In this document: in pieces, positions 1-6,687 of the stretch
Numbering within the stretch: the stretch's first letter is position 1
Layout of the letters: each line of letters opens with the position of its first letter
The notes under the pieces: generated by a model
The model's input: the letters and a program-made list of their open reading frames with translations, nothing else
Databases searched by the model: none
Told to the model about the DNA's origin: nothing
Program-made: the position numbers and the translations under genes
Assembly (NCBI GenBank): GCA_963696585.1
Contig: CAVOKW010000033.1
Location: 91,521-155,520, forward strand
DNA length: 64,000 nucleotides
Direction: 5' to 3'
Source: Parvibaculum sp963696585
Lineage (GTDB): Bacteria; Pseudomonadota; Alphaproteobacteria; Parvibaculales; Parvibaculaceae

Positions 1-63
1 TTCCAGTCTGGCGTGCTGCAAGGCAAACAGACATCGGAATATCGGGAGGAAATGAGACGATAG
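1..63 (+). CDS. 3' end of an upstream gene, unknown product
   Basis: The frame is open from the first base of the window and ends with TAG at 61-63, giving 20 residues that finish in EYREEMRR. The fragment is hydrophilic and reads like a normal C-terminus. Its stop lies 3 bases from the stop of the convergent response-regulator gene, a typical tight convergent arrangement. The piece is too short to assign a function, and a chance open frame remains possible. Confidence 0.35.
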   Translation, partial: FQSGVLQGKQTSEYREEMRR

Positions 64-66
64 CAG

Positions 67-582
67 CTATTGGCCAGGTTTTCGGCGATCAGATTGCGTC
101 GTCGCATCACGCCGACGCCGATCCGGTCCAATGAAATTATCGCTGCGCACCATCTGGCGGGGCTTTTTCACGATCGTTTCAAACCGCGCCATGAACTGGG
201 CAGCCGAGAACGGCTTGGAGAGAATTTCAGTCACGCCTGCATCACGTGCCGTGATGATTTCCTGCCTGGAACGCCTTGTGGTCATATAGATCACGGGTAT
301 GCGTTGCAGCTCGTCTGTTTCTGCCGTCCGTAGCACCCGAACGATTGACAGGCCATCCAGCGGTGCTTCCAGCTCGTCAATGATTGCAATGTCGATCTTC
401 TGACGTGAAAAAATCCGCAGCGCATCCTCGCCGTCTCGAGCACTCCAGATTTTGGTGACCCCCAGGTCGTTCAAGATGATCCGGAGCATCGACGCCATAT
501 GCGGCGAATCTTCGATCACCAGCACAGCCAGTTGCCGATAGGCCTCAAGCGGGAGAGTGGGGGTGAAGTCAAAATGCGTCAA
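67..582 (-). CDS. CheY-like response regulator, single receiver domain
   Basis: 171 residues. The receiver domain spans about residues 18-140: acidic pair E24/D25 in VLVIEDS, phospho-acceptor D69 in the block DELEAPLDG, T101/T102 after a hydrophobic strand, and K123 in LSKPF. All canonical phosphorylation residues are present. There is no output domain. The C-terminal tail carries a GPDRRRR stretch that I associate with alphaproteobacterial single-domain receivers. The start is a TTG at 582, supported by AAGGAAG six bases upstream; no better ATG precedes the domain. No cognate kinase is adjacent. The gene downstream on the same strand in window order is the glycosyltransferase, but a shared role is only conjecture. 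Confidence 0.88.
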   Translation of the reverse strand: MTHFDFTPTLPLEAYRQLAVLVIEDSPHMASMLRIILNDLGVTKIWSARDGEDALRIFSRQKIDIAIIDELEAPLDGLSIVRVLRTAETDELQRIPVIYMTTRRSRQEIITARDAGVTEILSKPFSAAQFMARFETIVKKPRQMVRSDNFIGPDRRRRDATTQSDRRKPGQ

Positions 583-661
583 TTCGGTCTTCCTTGGCAG
601 TCAGATTCCCTCACGACGGGAATGGGGGTCAGGGTCGCAGAACTTCTTTAGGGATTGGTTA

Positions 662-2647
662 TCATCTGCCCCGGTTGCGCGGTGTAAGGCTGATAATATC
701 GGGGGAAAAGGGACGCTTTTGCGCCATTCGGCTCAAACCATGATGAGTTTTCTCCCAGTGAAAGGGTCGCGTCAGAAATTGGAACATGGCTTTGTAGGAG
801 GCGAGCGAGATCAGCAGCCAGTAAGCCGGCATGGTGAGCGCCACGGGTATGAGGCCTGCGAGCCCACGCCGGGCAACGGCCACCATGGCGGCGATGATTG
901 CCAGCACATAGCCCGTGGTGAGGACGGACAGATTGAACAAGACGAGAGCAGGGTCACTGCCGAAGGGGATACCCCCATTCGAGAGCCAGGCGTGATAGAT
1001 CGCGCCGACATAGAAAAAGGGATGCACCAGATTGGAAAGACTGAAGCCGCCAATCACGATTTGAAAGCCGAGAAAGCCCCGCCATCCCAGGGCGCGCCAT
1101 AGGCGCAGCGGATCGCGCATGTGAACGAAATAGGTTTGCACCCATCCCTTGATCCAGCGCGATCTTTGACGGATCCAGTTGTGAAGCTGACAATTGGCTT
1201 CTTCCTCGGTCGTCGAGCGGATGATGCCGCAACGATAGCCAAGCGCGGCAAGCCGCATGCCGAGATCGGCATCTTCCGTCACATTATGCGCGTCCCACCC
1301 CCCGGACTCGCGCAGGGCCGACAACCTGAAATGGGTCGAAGTACCCCCCAGTGGAATGGGGAGACGCAGATGATCAAGCGTTGGCAGCAGGAGATCGAAG
1401 AAGGCGCCATATTCCAGCGCGAATTGTCGTGTCAGCCAGTTTTCATTCCAGTTATAGAAATTGAGTTGAGCCTGCACACAGGCGAGCCTGGGGTCGCCCA
1501 GGGCGAAGGCAGAAGCTGCTTTGCGCAGTTGATCGGGCTCAGGCAGATCTTCGGCGTCAAAAATGACGACATAGGTGCCGCGCGCAAAGGGAAGGGCGTA
1601 ATTGCAGGCTTTCGGTTTTGTTCGCGGCTGGCTGTCAGGGACCGTGATGAATTCAAAATGCCCCGGCAGGTTCAGCAACTTTGCCACCCGCAAAGTCTCG
1701 GGGTCACTGGCCTCAAAGACAAGTTTGATGTCGAGCTTGGCCGCCGGATAATTCAGATCTCGAAGCGCGCCAGCAATGAGCGGCAAAACGGCTGCCTCGC
1801 GAAACAGCGGCACGATGATGGTGTAAACAGGCAGTTCTTTGTCAGTGATCGGTTTGGACTGGGCATAGGCGAGTTCTTCGCGACTGGGCGCACCGCTTTG
1901 TCCGATGATAATGGACGCGCATCGCAAGGCGGCAATGCATAGAAAGCAGACGCCCAGCATCACGTTGAGCGCCATCAGCGTTTTGTCGATGGAGAAGCTG
2001 AGTGCAAGACCAAAAAGAACGAGGAGCAGCGCAAGCGCCCTGCGCTGGGCCCCCGTTGTGCGGCGTGCAGCCGAGTAGCGCGGCATGTCGCGCATCAGGC
2101 CAAAGCAAGCACGCGCTGTCAGATGGTCGGAAAAGTGGGTGGCAATGGCCTGCTGTATGTCGCGCGACGAGGTCACATAGACTTTCGGGAGCCGCCCGTT
2201 ACGCCGCGCGATGGCCTCTTGCGCCCGCACAGGATCCGTCGCGACATAGATGACTTCACCGTCTGCGCGTCGCCAAGGCAGCAGCAATTCGCTCAGATAA
2301 AAGGAAATATCGGCTTTGTTGAGCAGATCGGGATCAAATGCTTCGGAAGTGAGATTGACCAGCGGCAGCCCGCGCTGGGAGGCGACCAGCCGGGCAAGTT
2401 CCAGCGGCGTCGCCTGCCCGGCACTGAGCAGCACAGAGCCAAAACGCGTGCCCCATAGCCGGTTGAGGGTGAGCAGCTTTTGTAGCTCGGGTGGCGATAC
2501 CAGCCCATGGCGCAAGGCAAGTTCGCCGAGCAGCGGGTGTTTGCGGGCGGCACGCCTGGCATGGACCGGGGTTGCCTTTGTCCCGCGACGGACAAGGGGT
2601 CTGGGAGGTGTCAGGCCTTCCCTCTCAAAATCCATTCGCGCCACCAT
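662..2647 (-). CDS. Family 2 glycosyltransferase (BcsA-like) with N-terminal GspE/MshE-N-like domain
   Basis: 661 residues. The C-terminal two thirds is a processive-type GT2 membrane glycosyltransferase: conserved aspartate region VFEASD near 310-315, DxD-type motif DAED (364-367), TED (457-459) and QRSRW (494-498), the D,D,D,QxxRW signature of cellulose or hyaluronan synthase-like enzymes. Hydrophobic segments flank the catalytic core (about 204-245 and 515-625), so it should be an inner-membrane enzyme making a beta-linked polysaccharide. Residues 35-170 resemble the N-terminal domain of type II secretion ATPases (MshEN/GspE_N, a nucleotide-binding fold in some homologues): LGELALRHGLV, then FGSVLLSAGQAT. 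No PilZ domain is seen. The start could be the ATG at 2647 or at 2635. No polysaccharide gene cluster surrounds it. Confidence 0.87.
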   Translation of the reverse strand: MVARMDFEREGLTPPRPLVRRGTKATPVHARRAARKHPLLGELALRHGLVSPPELQKLLTLNRLWGTRFGSVLLSAGQATPLELARLVASQRGLPLVNLTSEAFDPDLLNKADISFYLSELLLPWRRADGEVIYVATDPVRAQEAIARRNGRLPKVYVTSSRDIQQAIATHFSDHLTARACFGLMRDMPRYSAARRTTGAQRRALALLLVLFGLALSFSIDKTLMALNVMLGVCFLCIAALRCASIIIGQSGAPSREELAYAQSKPITDKELPVYTIIVPLFREAAVLPLIAGALRDLNYPAAKLDIKLVFEASDPETLRVAKLLNLPGHFEFITVPDSQPRTKPKACNYALPFARGTYVVIFDAEDLPEPDQLRKAASAFALGDPRLACVQAQLNFYNWNENWLTRQFALEYGAFFDLLLPTLDHLRLPIPLGGTSTHFRLSALRESGGWDAHNVTEDADLGMRLAALGYRCGIIRSTTEEEANCQLHNWIRQRSRWIKGWVQTYFVHMRDPLRLWRALGWRGFLGFQIVIGGFSLSNLVHPFFYVGAIYHAWLSNGGIPFGSDPALVLFNLSVLTTGYVLAIIAAMVAVARRGLAGLIPVALTMPAYWLLISLASYKAMFQFLTRPFHWEKTHHGLSRMAQKRPFSPDIISLTPRNRGR

Positions 2648-2878
2648 CAGGCGAACCAGCGCCCATGACCCATGGTGAAAGGCTGATTATGGCAAAATTG
2701 GCTCTTAACCTTAATAGACCGAAAGGACTGATTTCGTCGGCATGAGCTTTGCGAGGTTCTCTTCAAACAGAGGCTGATCTTGCCCATTGCGCCGTTCGCT
2801 CTCATGGACGTTTCATAAAGGCACAGTATGGCTCTGCTATGGAGTGCAACTGACCTAACCTGACAATGCCGGGGCGCG

Positions 2879-3898
2879 ATGCGTTTTTTGTTCTATTTCA
2901 ATTTGATCGCCATTGTGCTCCTGGCGGGAGCGCTGGCTCAGATTTATGACGGCAAGCCGCTGGCCTGGCTCGAAGGTCCGGCATCTCATGCCCTTGGACC
3001 TGTCGCCGCGAATGACAGCTGGATAGAACCGGAAGTCGGTCCGGAAGACCGGTTGCAGGACGAAGCGCCACTTGATGCAGGCGACGGGCGAGTGGTTCAG
3101 ACGCCAGACGCGGCGGCGCTTTCCCGTCTGCATCTGCCCGTTCCCAATCCGCAGCGGGAGGTTGCCGCTGCGTTGCCCGAACCGCGTCAGCTCACCTTGC
3201 TCACAGAGGGCGCCTATCCCCCTTTCAATTATCGCGATGACAAGGGCGACCTGACGGGTTTCGACATCGATATTGCGCGCGCGCTCTGCAAGCGCCTGTC
3301 AGCCGATTGTACCTTCCAGGTCATGAACTGGTCGGCGCTCATGCCGAGCCTGTTGGCGGGCAAGGCAGACGCCATTGTCGCATCGGTCATGAAGCCTCTG
3401 CCTGGCCGCGCCGCCTCTGCCGCCAAGGGCGTGATCTTCACATCGAGCTATTATGCGACACCTGGCCATTTCGCGGCGCGCCGTGATGATGTGCCCACAG
3501 CCCTGACCAAAGAAGCGCTGTCAGACAAGAAAATTGCCGTTCAGGCAGGCTCGGTGCATCGTGCTTTTCTGGCCCGGCGCTTTGCCGGTTTCAATGTCCT
3601 GGAAGTCAGCAATCTGGAAGCGGGCAAAGTCGCGCTTGCCAGCGGCAAGGCCGATCTGCTCTTTGCAGATCGCAATGCCTTGCTGCAATGGACGGCCTCG
3701 CGCAAGGCTACGACTTGTTGCCGCTTGGTGGGGTCGGATTATTCAGACGCCGCATTTTTTGGCGAGGGCGCGGGCATAGTCTTGCGTGCTGGTGATGTGT
3801 CTTTGCGCGATGAGCTGAACAAGGCGCTGGCCGCCATCATCGCAGACGGGACCTATGCTGCGATCAGCAGCCATTACTTCAATCAAAGCATATATTGA
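2879..3898 (+). CDS. Extracellular solute-binding protein, family 3
   Basis: 339 residues. An N-terminal hydrophobic signal or anchor (residues 1-22) is followed by an acidic linker of about 80 residues, then a family 3 periplasmic binding domain from about 105 (LTLLTEGAYPPFNYRD, then GDLTGFDIDIARALC, the classic amino-acid-binding signature). The family binds polar amino acids or related small solutes for ABC importers, but some members are sensor domains. No permease or ATPase gene is next to it, so the transport partner is unknown. The long linker and the uncertain cleavage site leave open that it is membrane-anchored. It is transcribed divergently from the glycosyltransferase across a 231-base gap. 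Confidence 0.83.
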   Translation: MRFLFYFNLIAIVLLAGALAQIYDGKPLAWLEGPASHALGPVAANDSWIEPEVGPEDRLQDEAPLDAGDGRVVQTPDAAALSRLHLPVPNPQREVAAALPEPRQLTLLTEGAYPPFNYRDDKGDLTGFDIDIARALCKRLSADCTFQVMNWSALMPSLLAGKADAIVASVMKPLPGRAASAAKGVIFTSSYYATPGHFAARRDDVPTALTKEALSDKKIAVQAGSVHRAFLARRFAGFNVLEVSNLEAGKVALASGKADLLFADRNALLQWTASRKATTCCRLVGSDYSDAAFFGEGAGIVLRAGDVSLRDELNKALAAIIADGTYAAISSHYFNQSIY

Positions 3899-3900
3899 TC

Positions 3901-4437
3901 TTATGTCGGCAGCCCAGCCGCCTTCATGAGAAGTTTCGGCCTGCCGAAAAACAGGAGCCGCGCGGGTTTCAGCTCAATGTCGCGCCACGATTGAATATCA
4001 AGTTCAAAAACCAGAAACCCGGCCGTCGGCACGCCATCGCCTTGCGCCAGGGACTCATCGTCTTGCGTTGGCATGAGATCGGCCGCGAGCAGCGACAAGC
4101 CCGGATTATGCGCCACAATGAGCAATGTCTGAACATGATCAGGCGCAAGTTCGCGCGCCTGTTCGAGCAGCTCGTCCGGCAGGGCGTGATAAAGCTTGTC
4201 GGAAAACTGTGCTGACACCTTATGGCCCAGAAGCCGCTGCAATGGGGCAAAGGTTTCCCTTGCCCGGCAGGCCGTGGAACAAAGCACGCCATCAGGTCGC
4301 CAGGGCGATGAGGCGATGAAACGGGCCATGAAGTCCGCCGTTTTCAGTCCGCGTTCATTGAGCGGCCGGTCAAAATCATCAAGCCCGGGATTGCTCCAGT
4401 CGGACTTGGCATGCCGTAACAAACAGAGCCGTTTCAT
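3901..4437 (-). CDS. SixA-type histidine phosphatase (phosphoglycerate mutase superfamily)
   Basis: 178 residues. The catalytic motif LLRHAKS holds the nucleophilic His9, and the second catalytic His is at about 110 in VAHNPGL. R58 and the DRPLNERG block are typical of the SixA branch. SixA removes phosphate from phospho-histidine (for example on HPt domains), but many members have unknown substrates. The start overlaps the stop of the upstream hydroxylase gene by 4 bases (ATGA), so the two are probably co-translated. It converges on the solute-binding protein gene with a 2-base gap. Confidence 0.86.
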   Translation of the reverse strand: MKRLCLLRHAKSDWSNPGLDDFDRPLNERGLKTADFMARFIASSPWRPDGVLCSTACRARETFAPLQRLLGHKVSAQFSDKLYHALPDELLEQARELAPDHVQTLLIVAHNPGLSLLAADLMPTQDDESLAQGDGVPTAGFLVFELDIQSWRDIELKPARLLFFGRPKLLMKAAGLPT

Positions 4438-5258
4438 ATGCGCTCCGTTTGCGATGGAACAGTGAGAAAAGGCACCGCGAGGTTCCAGAGCAGACTGGAA
4501 GGCGCGGGCGCGGGAAAGGCCTTCAACCCGATTGTCATGCCTTCATGGCCATCGCGGGGTTGGGCGCGATATGTACCAAGGAGCCTGTCCCATAGCGACA
4601 GATTGAAGCCAAAATTGCGATGGTGCTCGGCAGGCAGAACCGAGTGATGGACGCGATGCATGTCGGGTGTCACCACAAATTGGCGCAACAACGCGTCGGT
4701 ACGGGAGCCGATCCTGACATTTGAGTGATTGAACATGGCTGTCGCATTGAGAAGGATTTCAAACAGGATAACAGCGCCCACAGGTGCCCCAAGCGCCACA
4801 ACGGCGGCCATCTTGATCAGGGTGCTGAGCAGAATCTCAATGGGGTGAAAACGGATGCCGCTCGTCGCGTCAAGATCGGTATCTGCATGATGCATGCGGT
4901 GGACACGCCACAAGATCGCGATGCGGTGAAAGGCGACATGCTGCCCGTAAACGAGCAGGTCGAGCACCAGCAAACTGAGAGGATAAGAAATGAACTGTGA
5001 CAGGGGCACATTGTTGAACAGTCCATAGCCCTTGTCTTGGGCCCAGAGCGCAGCTCCGGTCACAGCCAGCGGAATGAGCAAGCGGGCCGCAACAGTATTG
5101 AGCAGGCTCAAGCCGAGATTTGTGGACCAGCGTTTCAGCCGCGCGCTGCCAAGCGCCCGACGGGGCGACAGAAGCTCCCAGCACATCATCAGGCCAAGGA
5201 CGCCAACAAAGGCTGCGAGTCGCAGAAGGGAGGCATGCGCGATCAAAAATGTGTCCAT
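4434..5258 (-). CDS. Sterol desaturase / fatty acid hydroxylase family membrane protein
   Basis: 274 residues with several hydrophobic helices. It has the full histidine clusters of the non-haem di-iron membrane hydroxylase superfamily: HVAFH at 107-111, HRMHH at 120-124 and HRVHH at 201-205, plus EHHRNFG just after. The family inserts hydroxyl groups or double bonds in sterols, carotenoids or fatty acids; the substrate here cannot be told from sequence. It is the first gene of a two-gene unit with the SixA-like phosphatase (4-base overlap). Confidence 0.88.
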   Translation of the reverse strand: MDTFLIAHASLLRLAAFVGVLGLMMCWELLSPRRALGSARLKRWSTNLGLSLLNTVAARLLIPLAVTGAALWAQDKGYGLFNNVPLSQFISYPLSLLVLDLLVYGQHVAFHRIAILWRVHRMHHADTDLDATSGIRFHPIEILLSTLIKMAAVVALGAPVGAVILFEILLNATAMFNHSNVRIGSRTDALLRQFVVTPDMHRVHHSVLPAEHHRNFGFNLSLWDRLLGTYRAQPRDGHEGMTIGLKAFPAPAPSSLLWNLAVPFLTVPSQTERI

Positions 5259-5404
5259 TGGGTAACGCTGCCTCTGGTTCTTCGCCCGCCGAACCTGTGC
5301 AAGACTATAGGGGACGGTGGCAGCGATTTAAAATCCTAGTATGAGAAATATCAGCGGCGTTGCGAAAACGGGAAGTGAACGTTCCGCTTAACTGGAGGTT
5401 CGTC

Positions 5405-6190
5405 ATGTACAAGACCTTCATAACCGCCCCAAGCTTTGCCCTTTCCCCTGCGGCAGCGGGCCTGTTTGGGGCTGCATTGCTGACGATCTTCGTCTTGGGC
5501 GCTGCGACCGGTTCAGCCCGGCCACTCGACACTGCCGCCTCGGAATCATCAGCTATTGGCAATGACAGCGGCGAAGATGAAAGCCCGGTTGGTTATTCCT
5601 GCGATCCCGATCCGGGCGGCGGGATGGCGCCGATCATTTGCACAGGGGCCATTGATCCCGCTTCGTCCCTCATGCAGTTCAGTCTCGACTGGCATCATGA
5701 GGCCGGCCCCGACGAACGCGTGATTGATGCAATCACCATCACCGACCGTCTGACGGCACGTCCCATCCAGATCATCAAGCCCGTGGCATCGCGCGCCCCC
5801 ATGAGCCTTGTCGCCAATGGCTTTGAATTCATTGATATGAACTTCGATGGCTATGCCGATCTTCGTCTCGTGAAGACAACAACGGCGGGTTCCAATGTTT
5901 ATTACAGCAATTGGCTCTGGTCGCCCGAACAGGAAATCTTTGTCAAGGATGACGCGCTCGATGCCCTGAGCTCACCGAGCTTTGATGCCGAAATGCAGGA
6001 AGTCAGTGCGCGCAATCGAAGCAGTGCTGCCGATTACCAGACTGATTTTTATGCCTATGACGGGCCCGAACTGGTGCTGACGCATCGCGAAAGCGATCAC
6101 TATTTCTCCGGGACCCAGTGTCAGCGCACCTATTTCGACCGCATTGGCGATGATTGGAAAGAGACTGGCACGGGTCCTTGCAAGGACTGA
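5405..6190 (+). CDS. Secreted protein of unknown function
   Basis: 261 residues. The start at 5405 is chosen because GGAGG (5394-5398) sits six bases upstream; an earlier in-frame ATG at 5360 lacks a ribosome site. A hydrophobic segment near residues 15-38 suggests a signal peptide or anchor, followed by an acidic region. The body contains NGFEFIDMNFDGYADLRLV, a pattern seen in VCBS/FG-GAP-like repeats, where aspartates (DxNxDGxxD) may bind calcium. Similar proteins occur as standalone periplasmic XAC2610-like or FG-GAP proteins, but I cannot assign a role. It converges with the TerB-like gene with 6 bases between stops. Confidence 0.72.
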   Translation: MYKTFITAPSFALSPAAAGLFGAALLTIFVLGAATGSARPLDTAASESSAIGNDSGEDESPVGYSCDPDPGGGMAPIICTGAIDPASSLMQFSLDWHHEAGPDERVIDAITITDRLTARPIQIIKPVASRAPMSLVANGFEFIDMNFDGYADLRLVKTTTAGSNVYYSNWLWSPEQEIFVKDDALDALSSPSFDAEMQEVSARNRSSAADYQTDFYAYDGPELVLTHRESDHYFSGTQCQRTYFDRIGDDWKETGTGPCKD

Positions 6191-6196
6191 GGCAGA

Positions 6197-6607
6197 TCAG
6201 ATCGCCATGTGGCGGGCGCGCGCACCGCGCTCCAGCGCGGCGGCTGTCAGTTTCTCGATTTCAAGCGTATCGCGCAGAAGCTGCAACAGGCGCAATTCTT
6301 CCTGCGTAATGTCGAGATCGGCGGCGGCAATTTCGACCGCCAGCGCATAGGCCGTCTCACGCAGGTGAAAGGGCAGCGCGTCCTTCACCAAACCCAGCAC
6401 CGCATCAAGCCCGCCATCCTCATGCAGAATGGCCGCGCATTCCTTGGCAATGGGAATGAGGCGCTCCGGATTGAAGTTCGAAAACACCGGCAAAATCTTG
6501 ACGATCACGCCGATATCGCGCAACTCATTGTCGCTCATGGCGCTGTCGACAGCGCTCATCGTGACCATGACATAGATAAGGGCATTTTCCGGCGAGATCG
6601 TTGACAT
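6197..6607 (-). CDS. TerB-like (tellurite resistance protein B fold) protein
   Basis: 136 residues, all alpha and acidic. The pattern ALIYVMVTMSAVDSAMSDNEL followed by ALAVEIAAADLDITQEELRLL resembles the two acidic helical repeats of the TerB/DjlA-N fold, which may bind metal. The cellular role of standalone TerB proteins is not settled. It lies 80 bases downstream of the DinG-like helicase gene on the same strand and may share its transcript. Confidence 0.72.
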   Translation of the reverse strand: MSTISPENALIYVMVTMSAVDSAMSDNELRDIGVIVKILPVFSNFNPERLIPIAKECAAILHEDGGLDAVLGLVKDALPFHLRETAYALAVEIAAADLDITQEELRLLQLLRDTLEIEKLTAAALERGARARHMAI

Positions 6608-6687
6608 GATGTGTCCTGAGAGGCTGACGAAAGGAGCGGGCGGAGCTTAGGCACTGACACGAGTCTCGGCAAGGCTTCCCGATCGCC

